From Duganella sp. CF402 (GTDB taxonomy: Bacteria > Pseudomonadota > Gammaproteobacteria > Burkholderiales > Burkholderiaceae_D), in the NCBI RefSeq assembly GCF_900109645.1, contig NZ_FOBG01000001.1, positions 1,178,001-1,242,000 of the forward strand: a stretch of 64,000 nucleotides of DNA, given 5' to 3'. Positions 32,385 through 41,119 of this stretch are shown here, one piece after another. Position numbers and translations under genes: made by a program. Position 1 is the stretch's first letter. Each line of letters opens with the position of its first letter. The notes beneath the pieces were generated by a model. It was not told where the DNA came from and did not search any database. It saw nothing but the letters and a program-made list of their open reading frames with translations.

Positions 32385-33200
32385 TCAAGCGACAGTTTTT
32401 GTCTGCAGTGCCGCAAGTTCGTCCTCGGTGAAGCCAGCCTGGCGGCGCGCCTCAAGATTGAACGGGCCGCGCGGGGTTGGTGCGTTGTACTGGCGTGCGA
32501 GGTCGGCGTAGGCTGGGATCAGTTCCAGCCCGCGCTGGCGGCACAAGTAGCCGTACCAGCGGTTGCCGATTTCGACGTGACCGATTTCGTCGCGCAGGAT
32601 GATGTCGAGGATGGCCGCCGCTTCCCGGTCGCCGGCCTGCCACAGCTTGGCGCGCAGCGGTGGATTGGCGTCGAGACCGCGCGCTTCCAGCGTGCGCGGC
32701 ACCAGCGCCATGCGCGCCAGCACATCGTCCGAGGTCTTGGCGACCATCTCCCACAGGCTGTCATGGGCGATGAACTGGCCGTAGTGGTAGCCCTGCTTCT
32801 GCAAATGCTCTTCCAGCAGCGAGTAGTGGTAAGCCTCTTCCTTCGCCACTTGCAGCCAGTCGGTGTAGTACGCGGCCGGCAGGCCGGGGAAGCGCCAGAT
32901 CGCATCCAGCGCCAGGTTGATGGCATTGAACTCAATGTGCGCCAGCGCGTGAATCAGCATCGCCCGGCCTTCCACCGTATTCATCGCGCGCCGCCCAACC
33001 TGCAGCGGCGGCACCAGTTCCGGCTTGTCCGGGCGGCCCGGAATCTCGGCGGACGACGCCAGCCCCGCCTGCGGATCCGGGACGCAGCTGCCGTCCTGCG
33101 ACGCCGCCGCCATCGCGTACACCGCCGCGACCTTGGTGGCCGGATCCGGCTCGACCAGGCATTGCAGCGCGCGGGCGCGGAGTTCCAGTGGTGCTTGCAT
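32385..33200 (-). CDS. DUF455 ferritin-like protein
   Basis: The 271-aa protein has a ferritin-like four-helix bundle with likely di-metal ligands in ALAHIEFNAINLALDA, VAKEEAYHYSLLEEH and LRDEIGHVEIGNRW. This family resembles di-iron carboxylate proteins, but its reaction is unknown. It stands alone between the MFS operon and the PRC-barrel gene, with a promoter region of about 150 bp shared with the divergent gene. Confidence 0.87.
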   Translation of the reverse strand: MQAPLELRARALQCLVEPDPATKVAAVYAMAAASQDGSCVPDPQAGLASSAEIPGRPDKPELVPPLQVGRRAMNTVEGRAMLIHALAHIEFNAINLALDAIWRFPGLPAAYYTDWLQVAKEEAYHYSLLEEHLQKQGYHYGQFIAHDSLWEMVAKTSDDVLARMALVPRTLEARGLDANPPLRAKLWQAGDREAAAILDIILRDEIGHVEIGNRWYGYLCRQRGLELIPAYADLARQYNAPTPRGPFNLEARRQAGFTEDELAALQTKTVA

Positions 33201-33352
33201 AATTCGTGTTCCAATTTAACGAGGCCGATAGTCTACCACTACGTTCCGCGTGAACTCAGTCCTGTCCTACAGTGACACTGCCTGTGCACCTATACCTCGG
33301 CAGTCGCTGCGCCAGCATGATGTGTCAACCAACTCACCACATGGAGACCATC

Positions 33353-33862
33353 ATGAGCTATCTGGACCGCGACACCTATGGCATCTACACCAACGACGAC
33401 GACACCGGCCCTGGCCCGCGCCTGATGGGGGCCGACACGCTGATCGGCGAGGATGTCTATAACCGCCAGGACGAAGATCTGGGCGACATCAAGGAAATCA
33501 TGCTGGACATCCGCAGTGGCCAGGTGGCGTACGCCGTGCTGTCCTTCGGCGGCTGGCTGGGCATGGGCGATAAGCTGTTTGCGGTGCCGTGGCAGGCGCT
33601 GGAACTGGACACCGTCAACAAGCGCTTCCTGCTGGATGTGTCGAAAGAGCACCTGAAAAATGCGCCCGGCTTCGACAAGGATGACTGGCCGGACATGGCC
33701 AGCACCGAATTCAACACCGAACTGCATAGCTTCTACGGCACCCGCCAGAATGTCGCGGGCGGCGTCACCTCGACCGGCAGCGTAATGGGCACCGGCAGCA
33801 GCAGCCTGCAAAGCGACCCAGGCTACACCGGCAGCCGTGGCACGGGCGGCGGCAACATCTGA
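33353..33862 (+). CDS. PRC-barrel domain protein
   Basis: The 169-aa protein has a PRC-barrel at about 30-110 (IGEDVYNRQDEDLGDIKEIM, YAVLSFGGWLGMGDKLFAVP). A Gly/Ser/Thr-rich tail from about 135 is probably disordered. ATG 33353 has GGAGA seven bases upstream; earlier in-frame codons lack one. In proteobacteria such PRC-barrel proteins are often induced by general stress, but no function can be assigned. Confidence 0.85.
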   Translation: MSYLDRDTYGIYTNDDDTGPGPRLMGADTLIGEDVYNRQDEDLGDIKEIMLDIRSGQVAYAVLSFGGWLGMGDKLFAVPWQALELDTVNKRFLLDVSKEHLKNAPGFDKDDWPDMASTEFNTELHSFYGTRQNVAGGVTSTGSVMGTGSSSLQSDPGYTGSRGTGGGNI

Positions 33863-33897
33863 CGCTGGCCCGACCGGAGCACATATTGGCTCGCCAA

Positions 33898-33919
33898 GGC
33901 ATGCGATAACGCGCATGCC
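33898..33919 (+). terminator. Probable terminator after the PRC-barrel gene
   Basis: GGCATGCG and CGCATGCC form an 8-bp stem with a 6-nt loop, 36 bp after the stop codon. The sequence GGGCGGGCCTTTCTGGTTT follows, providing some T residues. It lies just before the next gene start at 33948. Confidence 0.55.
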
Positions 33920-33947
33920 GGGCGGGCCTTTCTGGTTTAATCGCTGC

Positions 33948-35009
33948 ATGCACAAGACCTTAACTACCCTGCTCTTCTTTGCGGCCTTGTCCGCCAATGC
34001 GATTGAACCGCTGCCGGCGGAAACGATGGACGATACCCGCGTGTTCCGGGTCGAAGTCCTGCAAGTGACCGATATCGAGCCTTACCGCGAAGCGCTGGCT
34101 GGCTTCCTCAAGTCGCTGCAAACCAGCGGACTGGTGGAAGGCAAGAACCTCAGCGTGCACAAGGCCACCATCGATTTCGACGCTGAAAATGGCGGCTTCT
34201 GGAGCAAGCTCGGCGTGCTGCTGCGCATCCGCCAGGAGTCGGCGCGCATTGTCGAGGCCAAGCCGGATCTGGTACTGACCATCGGCACGCCGGCCACCAA
34301 GTACGCGCGCGGCATGATGACCGATGCTCGCATTCCACTCGTGTTCACGGCGGTCGCCAATCCCGAGGACGCCGGCTGCGTGTCGCTGGTCGATGCCGGT
34401 GAAGGCGCTACCGGATCCACCCTCTACACCGACATGACCGACTCGCTCAAGCTGGTCAAGGATGTCTTCCCCGACGTGCGCCGCATCGGCATGGTCCACA
34501 GCGACGACGACAACGGCATCGCCAACGTGGCGGCGGCCACCGCCAAGGGCAAGCCGCTGGGGCTGGATGTCAGCGCGCGCCAGGTCAACAAGAATGAGCA
34601 CATCGCGCCCAAGCTGAAGGAGTTGTACGCGGCCGGCGCCGACATGTTTGCCGTGCCGTTGGACACTTACTACGGCCTGCACCGCTACGAAGCGTCGATG
34701 GACCTCGGTGATTTCGGCGTCGAGAACAAGGTGCCGGTGGTGACGCTGGCGATGGTGCGCGTGCCCGGCGCCGCGCTGTACATCGGCGCCGATTTCAAGC
34801 AGGTCGGCCAACTTGCCGGCACGCAGGCGGCCAAGATTCTCAAGCGTCACACCAAGCCGGACGTGCTGCCCATCCTGCGCCAGGAAACCCCGACCGTGCT
34901 GGTCGATCCGGCCCGGCTGGAAGCGCTCAAAGTCGCCCTGCCGGCGCAGCTGGCGGCACGCAAAACCGTGGCCGCCAACGGTTTCTGGCAAATCGATCTG
35001 GTGAAATAA
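33948..35009 (+). CDS. ABC-type substrate-binding protein, TrpX-like (PF04392 type), orphan
   Basis: The 353-aa protein has a short signal peptide (to about residue 18, LLFFAALSANA) and two-lobed binding-protein features: VLTIGTPATKYARGMMTDAR, IPLVFTAVANPEDAG and VALPAQLAARK near the end. Relatives pair with ABC permeases for amino-acid-like or sugar ligands. No permease or ATPase follows. ATG 33948 is chosen because the signal peptide starts there; the extra upstream frame overlaps the terminator. Confidence 0.82.
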   Translation: MHKTLTTLLFFAALSANAIEPLPAETMDDTRVFRVEVLQVTDIEPYREALAGFLKSLQTSGLVEGKNLSVHKATIDFDAENGGFWSKLGVLLRIRQESARIVEAKPDLVLTIGTPATKYARGMMTDARIPLVFTAVANPEDAGCVSLVDAGEGATGSTLYTDMTDSLKLVKDVFPDVRRIGMVHSDDDNGIANVAAATAKGKPLGLDVSARQVNKNEHIAPKLKELYAAGADMFAVPLDTYYGLHRYEASMDLGDFGVENKVPVVTLAMVRVPGAALYIGADFKQVGQLAGTQAAKILKRHTKPDVLPILRQETPTVLVDPARLEALKVALPAQLAARKTVAANGFWQIDLVK

Positions 35010-35022
35010 AGTTGTTATACTG

Positions 35023-35052
35023 GGCCGGTCATCGACTCAGGCAGGACCGGCC
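35023..35052 (+). promoter_or_regulatory. GC-rich hairpin abutting a start codon
   Basis: GGCCGGTC (35023-35030) pairs perfectly with GACCGGCC (35045-35052) around a 14-nt loop. The 3' arm ends at the base before ATG 35053 and overlaps the AGGA ribosome site at 35043-35046. Folding in the mRNA would block initiation. It has no T-run after it, so it is not a normal terminator. Confidence 0.5.
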
Positions 35053-35805
35053 ATGCAGCGCAGGCAATTCGTCACCGGCATCACCCTGTCCGCTCTGTCC
35101 GCCTTGCCCGGCGGGATAATTTGGGCCGACGAGCCGCGTCGCATCGTCATGGCCAGCCTGGTCAGTAATCGGGATGGGTTTGCCGCGCGCTGGTTGCAAC
35201 TGATCTACAGCGACGCCTTCCAGCAACTCGGCATCGAGTTGGAAATCCGTACCTTCCCCGCCGCCCGTGCTGCCGCCGAATCGGCCGCCGACAATGTCGA
35301 CGGCGAGCTGGCACGCAGCTTCGAATACGCTGACACCCACCCCAACCTGATTCGCGTGCCCGAGCCCACGCTGTTCGCCAACACCATCGCCTACGCCGTG
35401 CGCGCCGACATCAAGCTCGAGCCCCGCTACGACAGCCTGCGCGACACCGGCTACCGGGTCGAGCACCGGCTGGGCTATCCCATCATCGCCCGCAAGCTGG
35501 CGGCGGTGGTGCCGCCCGCCAACCTGTCCGAGGTGCGCAATGCCGAGACCGGCCTGCGCAAGCTCGTCCTTGGCCGCTCCGATATCTACGTGGACGTCGA
35601 GGACACTGTGGAATCGCTGCTGCTAGCCGCCGAATTCCGTGACGCCGGCGTGCGCAAGTTGGCGGTAATGGACCGTGGCCCGGTCCACGCCTATCTCAAC
35701 CGCCGGCACAGCCAATTGGCGCCGCGCCTTGCCGCCGTCATCAAGAAGATGCGCGACAGCGGCCAGATCGAACGCTATCGCCAGCAAGCCTTGCACCAAA
35801 AATGA
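35053..35805 (+). CDS. Periplasmic solute-binding protein, family 3-like
   Basis: The 250-aa protein begins MQRRQFVTGITLSALSAL, a signal sequence with a twin arginine but without the full Tat consensus. The mature domain has the short family 3 binding-protein layout (VMASLVSNRDGFAARWLQLI, ending KKMRDSGQIERYRQQAL). It is one of many orphan family 3 proteins found in this bacterial group and has no transport partner here. Its start codon lies against a stable hairpin. Confidence 0.8.
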   Translation: MQRRQFVTGITLSALSALPGGIIWADEPRRIVMASLVSNRDGFAARWLQLIYSDAFQQLGIELEIRTFPAARAAAESAADNVDGELARSFEYADTHPNLIRVPEPTLFANTIAYAVRADIKLEPRYDSLRDTGYRVEHRLGYPIIARKLAAVVPPANLSEVRNAETGLRKLVLGRSDIYVDVEDTVESLLLAAEFRDAGVRKLAVMDRGPVHAYLNRRHSQLAPRLAAVIKKMRDSGQIERYRQQALHQK

Positions 35806-35806
35806 G

Positions 35807-35860
35807 CATTCCCACTGGCACGTTTCTTGATAGAAGAGTAAACGTGCTCAACAGGGAATG
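35807..35860 (+). promoter_or_regulatory. Two-part hairpin covering the ATP-grasp ribosome-binding site
   Basis: An inner perfect stem GCACGTTT/AAACGTGC (35818-35825, 35840-35847) with a 14-nt loop is extended by an outer stem CATTCCC/GGGAATG (35807-35813, 35854-35860). The outer 3' arm contains most of the AGGGA ribosome site (35853-35857) of the next gene. It could act as a terminator for the preceding gene or as a translational switch. Confidence 0.5.
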
Positions 35861-35866
35861 TTCGAT

Positions 35867-37297
35867 ATGGCTAAATTCTTCAATGAAATGACCGCTGATG
35901 GCCTGGCGCACAACGCCAGCGCTGAAATACGTGAACACTACCGCGAGTTCTGCGGCTGGCTGCAGCGCCAGTCGGAGGAAACCATCGAACGCAAGCGCGC
36001 CGAGGCCGACCTGACTTTCCGCCGCGTCGGCATCACCTTTGCGGTCTATGGCGACGATGCCGGCACCGAACGGCTGATTCCTTTCGATACCATCCCGCGC
36101 ATCATTCCGGCGCCGGAGTGGCAGCAGTTGCAGACCGGGCTGGTCCAGCGCGTCAAGGCGCTGAACATGTTCATCCACGATATTTACCACGACCAGAACA
36201 TCATCAAGGCCGGCATTATCCCGGCCGAGCAAATCTACAGGAACGCCCAGTACCGGCCGGAGATGCAAGGCATCAACGTGGTGTCGGACATCTACGCCCA
36301 CATTGCCGGGGTCGACATCGTGCGCGCCGGCCAGGGCGAGTTCTACGTGCTGGAAGATAATCTGCGGGTGCCGTCCGGCGTGTCCTACATGCTGGAAGAC
36401 CGCAAGATGATGATGCGGCTGTTCCCCGAACTGTTCGCCCGCAACAAGATCGCGCCGGTCGACCACTACCCGGACATGCTGCTCGATAACCTGCGCTCGG
36501 TGGCGCCGATGGGCATCAACGATCCCACCGTGGTGGTCATGACGCCGGGCATGTACAACTCGGCCTATTTCGAGCACGCTTTCCTGGCGCAGCAAATGGG
36601 CGTGGAACTGGTCGAGGGCAAGGATTTGTTCGTCAGCGATAACACCGTGTTCATGCGCACCACGCGCGGGCCGAAGCGAGTGGACGTGATCTACCGCCGC
36701 CTCGACGACGATTTCCTCGACCCGCTGGCCTTCCGGCCGGATTCCTCGCTCGGCGTGCCGGGCCTGCTGTCGGTCTACCGCGCCGGCCGCGTGACGCTGG
36801 CCAACGCTATCGGCACCGGCGTGGCGGACGACAAGTCGATCTACCCATATGTGCCGGACATGATCAAGTTTTATTTGTCGGAGGAGCCGGTGCTGAACAA
36901 TGTGCCGACTTACCAGTGCCGGAAAAAAGAAGACCTGGCCTACACGCTGGCCAACCTGCCCGAGCTGGTGGTCAAGGAAGTGCACGGCGCCGGCGGCTAC
37001 GGCATGCTGGTCGGGCCGGCCTCGACCAAGGCGCAGATCGAAGACTTCCGCCAGCGCCTGATCGCCAGGCCGGACGGCTACATCGCCCAGCCCACGCTGG
37101 CCCTGTCGGCCTGCCCGACCTACGTCGACAGCGGCATTGCGCCGCGCCACATCGATCTGCGGCCGTTCGTCCTGTCCGGCAAGACCATCTCGATGGTGCC
37201 GGGCGGCCTGACCCGCGTGGCGCTGCAGGAAGGCTCGCTGGTGGTGAATTCGTCGCAAGGCGGCGGCACCAAAGACACCTGGATATTGGAGAAATAA
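35867..37297 (+). CDS. Circularly permuted ATP-grasp protein
   Basis: The 476-aa protein belongs to the circularly permuted ATP-grasp family (DUF404/DUF407), with motifs NMFIHDIYHDQNIIKAGIIP, FYVLEDNLRVPSGVSYMLED and VVKEVHGAGGYGMLVGP. Such enzymes are predicted to ligate amino acids or peptides using ATP. ATG 35867 is preferred over ATG 35858 because AGGGA ends directly against the earlier codon but lies nine bases from the later one. It is followed by alpha-E, transglutaminase and Anbu genes, a cluster conserved in many bacteria and thought to make and degrade a peptide modification. Confidence 0.93.
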   Translation: MAKFFNEMTADGLAHNASAEIREHYREFCGWLQRQSEETIERKRAEADLTFRRVGITFAVYGDDAGTERLIPFDTIPRIIPAPEWQQLQTGLVQRVKALNMFIHDIYHDQNIIKAGIIPAEQIYRNAQYRPEMQGINVVSDIYAHIAGVDIVRAGQGEFYVLEDNLRVPSGVSYMLEDRKMMMRLFPELFARNKIAPVDHYPDMLLDNLRSVAPMGINDPTVVVMTPGMYNSAYFEHAFLAQQMGVELVEGKDLFVSDNTVFMRTTRGPKRVDVIYRRLDDDFLDPLAFRPDSSLGVPGLLSVYRAGRVTLANAIGTGVADDKSIYPYVPDMIKFYLSEEPVLNNVPTYQCRKKEDLAYTLANLPELVVKEVHGAGGYGMLVGPASTKAQIEDFRQRLIARPDGYIAQPTLALSACPTYVDSGIAPRHIDLRPFVLSGKTISMVPGGLTRVALQEGSLVVNSSQGGGTKDTWILEK

Positions 37298-37299
37298 TC

Positions 37300-38247
37300 A
37301 TGTTGAGCCGCACCGCCGACCACCTGTTCTGGATGGCCCGCTACACCGAGCGCGCCGAAAACACCGCCCGCATGCTGGACGTGAACGTGCAAACCTCGAT
37401 GTTGCCGCAGTCCGAGCAAGAGAACGCCCAAGGGTGGCGCGCCCTGCTCGGCATCTCCGAGCTGCAATATGCGTTCAACCAGAAATACAGCTCGCTCGAA
37501 GGCCGTGAAGTCATCGATTTCATGGTGCGCGATCCCGGCAACTCGTCCTCGATTGTGGCCTGCCTGACGGCCGCCCGCGAGAACGCCCGCGCCGTGCGCG
37601 GCACCCTGACCACGGAAGTGTGGGAAATCCAGAACCAGACCTGGCTGGATATGCAGCGCCGCCTGAAGTCCGACTTGCTGGAAACCGATCCCAGCAAGTT
37701 CTTCGAATGGGTCAAGTACCGCTCCCACCTGTCGCGCGGCGTCACGCTGGGCACCATGCTGCGCGACGAGGCGGTGCATTTCATCCGCCTCGGCACCTTC
37801 CTTGAGCGGGCCGACAACACGGCGCGTATCCTGGACGTCAAATACCACGGCGGCGCCAAGGAAACCGGGGAGAACATGACCCAGCGCGACTTCTACTACT
37901 GGGGCGCGATGCTGCGCTCGGTATCGGGCTTCGAGATCTACCGCAAGGTCTACCGCGACGTCATCACCCCGGCCCGCATCGCCGAGTTGTTGATGCTGCG
38001 CGGCGACATGCCGCGATCTTTGCTGGCATGCATGGATGAAGTGGTTCAGAATCTGCACGAAGTGCGCAACGACGTCTCCGCCGATACCGAACGCTTCGCC
38101 GGCCGCCTGCGTGCAGAACTCCAGTTCGGCAAGATCGAGGATATTCTGGCGGAAGGCCTGCATGACACCCTGACCCGCTTCCTGGCCGATATCTACGAAC
38201 TGGGTAACCGCGTCAGCCGCGATTTCCTCGTGCCGCTGGCGGCCTGA
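37300..38247 (+). CDS. Alpha-E domain protein
   Basis: The 315-aa all-helical protein starts MLSRTADHLFWMARYTERAE, the family signature, and repeats a related motif at IRLGTFLERADNTARILDVK. The function is unknown. It is always encoded with circularly permuted ATP-grasp enzymes and may be a partner subunit. ATG 37300 lies 2 bp after the ATP-grasp stop, with GGAG upstream inside that gene. Confidence 0.92.
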   Translation: MLSRTADHLFWMARYTERAENTARMLDVNVQTSMLPQSEQENAQGWRALLGISELQYAFNQKYSSLEGREVIDFMVRDPGNSSSIVACLTAARENARAVRGTLTTEVWEIQNQTWLDMQRRLKSDLLETDPSKFFEWVKYRSHLSRGVTLGTMLRDEAVHFIRLGTFLERADNTARILDVKYHGGAKETGENMTQRDFYYWGAMLRSVSGFEIYRKVYRDVITPARIAELLMLRGDMPRSLLACMDEVVQNLHEVRNDVSADTERFAGRLRAELQFGKIEDILAEGLHDTLTRFLADIYELGNRVSRDFLVPLAA

Positions 38248-38263
38248 GCACAAAGGCGACGCT

Positions 38264-39067
38264 ATGCATCTGACGATACGGCACGAAACCCGCTACACCT
38301 ACACCCTGCCGCTGGCCTACACCATCCAGCAGCTGCACCTGACGCCGCGTGTGGAGCCGCAGCAGCATGTGCTGTCGTGGCAGCTGTCCACGCCCGGCCA
38401 CGTGCACGCCTACACCGACGCCTACGGCAACCAGTCGCACATGATGACGATGGACGTGCCGCACCAGGCGCTGTCCATCGTGGCCTACGGCGCGGTCGAG
38501 ACCACGGCGCCGGACCGCGGCCGGGTGCAGAACGGCGATACCCTGTCGCCGCTGATCTTCACCGTGCCGACCCGCCTGACCGGCGCCACGCCCGGCATCC
38601 TTGAACTGGCGGCGTCCTGCCTGCCGGACGGCCAGGCCACCACGCGCGACCTGATGTGCCTTGCCGAGCACATTTTTGGTGCGGTCCGGTATCAAAGCGG
38701 TGCGACCGCAGTCGACACCACGGCCAGCGCCGCGCTGGCGCTGGGCGAAGGCGTGTGCCAGGACCACGCTCACCTGTTCCTGGCCTGCTGCCATGCGCAC
38801 GGGATCCCGGCGCGCTACGTGTCCGGCTACATCGATCCGGAAAACAGCGACCATGCGGCCAGCCACGCCTGGGTCGATGCCTGGGTCGAGGACAAGGATT
38901 ACAGCGGCTGGGTCAGCATCGACGTCACCCATGCGCGCCTGATGACCGACGCCTACTGCCGCATCGCCATCGGCCGCGATTACGACAGCGCGGCGCCGGT
39001 GCGCGGCGTGCGGCGCGGCGGCGGCATCGAATCGCTGAGCGTCGACGTACAGATCGTGCCGCAGTAA
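38264..39067 (+). CDS. Transglutaminase-like cysteine peptidase
   Basis: The 267-aa protein has an N-terminal beta domain (MHLTIRHETRYTYTLPLAYT) and a transglutaminase core with catalytic C165 (GEGVCQDHAHLF), H201 (SHAWVDAW) and D220 (SIDVTHA). There is no signal peptide, so it is cytosolic. In this cluster it probably acts as a peptidase or amidase on the product of the ATP-grasp ligase. It starts 16 bp after the alpha-E gene. Confidence 0.93.
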   Translation: MHLTIRHETRYTYTLPLAYTIQQLHLTPRVEPQQHVLSWQLSTPGHVHAYTDAYGNQSHMMTMDVPHQALSIVAYGAVETTAPDRGRVQNGDTLSPLIFTVPTRLTGATPGILELAASCLPDGQATTRDLMCLAEHIFGAVRYQSGATAVDTTASAALALGEGVCQDHAHLFLACCHAHGIPARYVSGYIDPENSDHAASHAWVDAWVEDKDYSGWVSIDVTHARLMTDAYCRIAIGRDYDSAAPVRGVRRGGGIESLSVDVQIVPQ

Positions 39068-39100
39068 AATGAAGCCACTTTTAATGATTACTGAGCAACG

Positions 39101-39976
39101 ATGACCTATTGTGTGGGCATGCGCCTGAATGCCGGGCTGGTGTTTTTATCCGATTCGCGGACCAACGCGGGCGTGGACCAGGTCGGCACGTTCCGCAAGC
39201 TGAGCGTGTTTGAAATCCCTGGCGACCGCATGATGGTCATGATGACCGCAGGCAACTTATCGATTTCCCAATCGATCCGGCAGCTGGTGTCGGAGCTGAA
39301 AACCGAGGACGGCCACAGCATCTGGAATGCGCCCAATATGTACGAAGCGGCGCGCATTCTCGGCCAGGCGGTGCGCCAGGTGCATGAGCGCGATGCGGCG
39401 TCGCTGTCCTCGTTCGGGATCGAATTCAACGTCAGCATCATCTTTGGCGGCCAGATCAAGGGCGAGCGCTGCCGGCTGTTCCAGATTTACTCGGCCGGTA
39501 ATTTCATCGAATCGCACGACGAAAACACCTATTTCCAGATCGGCGAAGCCAAGTACGGCAAGCCCATCATCGACCGCGTGGTGACCCCGGCCACCTCGCT
39601 TGACGACGCCGCCAAGTGCGCGCTGATCTCGATGGATTCGACCTTGCGCTCCAACGTCTCGGTCGGCCTGCCGCTGGACTTGCTGGTGTACGAGGCCGGC
39701 AAGCTGGAAGTCACCCACTTCGTCACCATCGACGAGCGCAATGAATACTTCCAGATGATCCGCAGCACCTGGGGCCACCAGCTGAAGAGCGTATTCGAAG
39801 GCCTGGACGCTCCGGTGTGGAACGCAGCGCCTGAAGTCGCCGGCAACGTGTTGCATTCCGCCAACGCCGGGGCCAGGCCGGTACGTGTAGCGCCACCGGC
39901 CAATGTCGCGGTACCGGCGGTATCTCGTTCGCCATTGCAGACCCTGTCGCAACAGTTTTACGACGGGCAACAGTAA
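39101..39976 (+). CDS. Anbu (proteasome beta-subunit-like) peptidase
   Basis: The 291-aa protein starts MTYCVGMRLNAGLVFLSDSR, the Anbu N-terminus in which Thr2 becomes the nucleophile after Met removal. D18, in the position of the proteasomal catalytic Asp, lies in LSDSRTNAG, and K33 in FRKLSVFE would be the catalytic Lys. The body is about 240 aa and a Pro/Ala-rich tail of about 50 aa follows. Anbu proteins form lock-washer-like rings. It is the last gene of the ATP-grasp/alpha-E/transglutaminase cluster, its normal context. Confidence 0.92.
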   Translation: MTYCVGMRLNAGLVFLSDSRTNAGVDQVGTFRKLSVFEIPGDRMMVMMTAGNLSISQSIRQLVSELKTEDGHSIWNAPNMYEAARILGQAVRQVHERDAASLSSFGIEFNVSIIFGGQIKGERCRLFQIYSAGNFIESHDENTYFQIGEAKYGKPIIDRVVTPATSLDDAAKCALISMDSTLRSNVSVGLPLDLLVYEAGKLEVTHFVTIDERNEYFQMIRSTWGHQLKSVFEGLDAPVWNAAPEVAGNVLHSANAGARPVRVAPPANVAVPAVSRSPLQTLSQQFYDGQQ

Positions 39977-40034
39977 TCGGCTGGCGCCGACGGCGCATAT
40001 GATAGGATAAAGTCAATCTATCCCGGAGTAGCGC

Positions 40035-40430
40035 ATGACAGAAGTAAGCCCATCCCCCGCAGAAGAGACCATTTTTTCGGTCGATACCCTGATCAAATAC
40101 ATGGGCAACGACGATAAGGCGCTGGCCGTCGTCGCCAAGATCGTGCGCGACGCCTGCGCCCCGCGCATGGCGCCGTTTGAACTGGCCGGCGCCGCCCTGC
40201 GCGAACAGCGCCTGACCGAAGCGGGCAAGATCTTCCACAGCCTGCGCGGATCGATCGGCACGCTGGGCGCCAAGCGCCTGGTGTCCGCCTCCCTCAAGCT
40301 GGAAAAAGCCATCGCCGAGCAAAGCCAGGAGGCCATCCCGGCACTGTTCGCCGCGCTTGAGTCCGAGTATCAACTGGTCTTGCGCGACGCCGAGGCCTGG
40401 CTGCAGCGCAACGCGCCGCAAGCCGGCTGA
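40035..40430 (+). CDS. HPt domain phosphotransfer protein
   Basis: The 131-aa single-domain protein has the phosphotransfer helix KIFHSLRGSIGTLGAKRL, with the histidine near residue 75. It would shuttle phosphate between hybrid kinases and response regulators. The partner is unknown, though the window's hybrid kinase at 12114, which has a receiver but no HPt, is one candidate. GGAG precedes the ATG. Confidence 0.85.
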   Translation: MTEVSPSPAEETIFSVDTLIKYMGNDDKALAVVAKIVRDACAPRMAPFELAGAALREQRLTEAGKIFHSLRGSIGTLGAKRLVSASLKLEKAIAEQSQEAIPALFAALESEYQLVLRDAEAWLQRNAPQAG

Positions 40431-40463
40431 GTCCTCCCCCCATCATTCACGATTTGTGAAGTC

Positions 40464-40493
40464 CGGCCTTTGCTGCGTCGCACAGCAGGGCCG
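40464..40493 (+). terminator. Possible hairpin terminator after the HPt gene
   Basis: CGGCC-tt-TGCTG pairs with CAGCA-g-GGCCG around a 7-nt loop, about 35 bp after the stop. No T-run follows, so termination would be weak or Rho-assisted. The 290-bp gap to the next gene otherwise holds a promoter at 40629-40657. Confidence 0.35.
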
Positions 40494-40628
40494 CGCGCAA
40501 CCATGCCGTTTTAGTCATTAACGAATGGTTACAAATGTTACCCTGATGAGGAAACTCTGAACGGGAAGCGCAAAATCTTCATGTTAATATCGCTTCCACT
40601 GAAGTTTGGCTCGCACCTTCTTGCGTAT

Positions 40629-40657
40629 TCGACAATTTGCCCGAACGCAAGTATAAT
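40629..40657 (+). promoter_or_regulatory. Strong sigma70-type promoter for the Sel1-like lipoprotein gene
   Basis: A -35 TCGACA (40629-40634) and a perfect -10 TATAAT (40652-40657) are separated by 17 bp. Transcription would start near 40664, leaving a leader of about 57 nt before ATG 40721. This is the best canonical promoter seen in the window. Confidence 0.72.
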
Positions 40658-40720
40658 GGTGCAATGCGTCGAAAGTCCGTTTGGACGGGCTGGCACTGCT
40701 CTCACCTGGGGTTTTAATTT

Positions 40721-41110
40721 ATGGAATTATTCAACAAGTCTGGTGTATTGGTATCGTCGGTGCTGGTACTGGTCGGCGCCCTGATTGCCTGCCAGGCTCA
40801 AGAAGATGCGATTCCATCCCCGACTGTGATTGAAGCCGCCGCCATGCAAATCGGCCCTACCGGCCAGCCTGCCGCCGAACGCCGCCTGCAGGAGTGGGCC
40901 GCGCAAGGTTCGCCGGTCGCCCAGCGCGAACTGGCGCTGCGCTACCTGTCCAATCCAGCCAAGCGCCGCGAAGCGATGGAATTGTTTGAACGCGCTGCCA
41001 GTGCCGGCGACGCCCAGGCCGCAGTCGGACTGGTAGGTATGGCCCACGATAGCAGCGCCGCCCACCGCGTTATCAAGGAAGCTGCCACCGCCAACTACGT
41101 GGCGCATTAA
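40721..41110 (+). CDS. Sel1-like small lipoprotein
   Basis: The 129-aa protein has a lipoprotein signal with lipobox LIAC (C24) and a helical body resembling a single Sel1 repeat (EWAAQGSPVAQRELALRYLS, ELFERAASAGDAQAAVGLVG). No function is known. It has a strong promoter and a GGGG ribosome site. The downstream LysR gene starts 9 bp after its stop. Confidence 0.75.
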   Translation: MELFNKSGVLVSSVLVLVGALIACQAQEDAIPSPTVIEAAAMQIGPTGQPAAERRLQEWAAQGSPVAQRELALRYLSNPAKRREAMELFERAASAGDAQAAVGLVGMAHDSSAAHRVIKEAATANYVAH

Positions 41111-41119
41111 GCGCACGAC

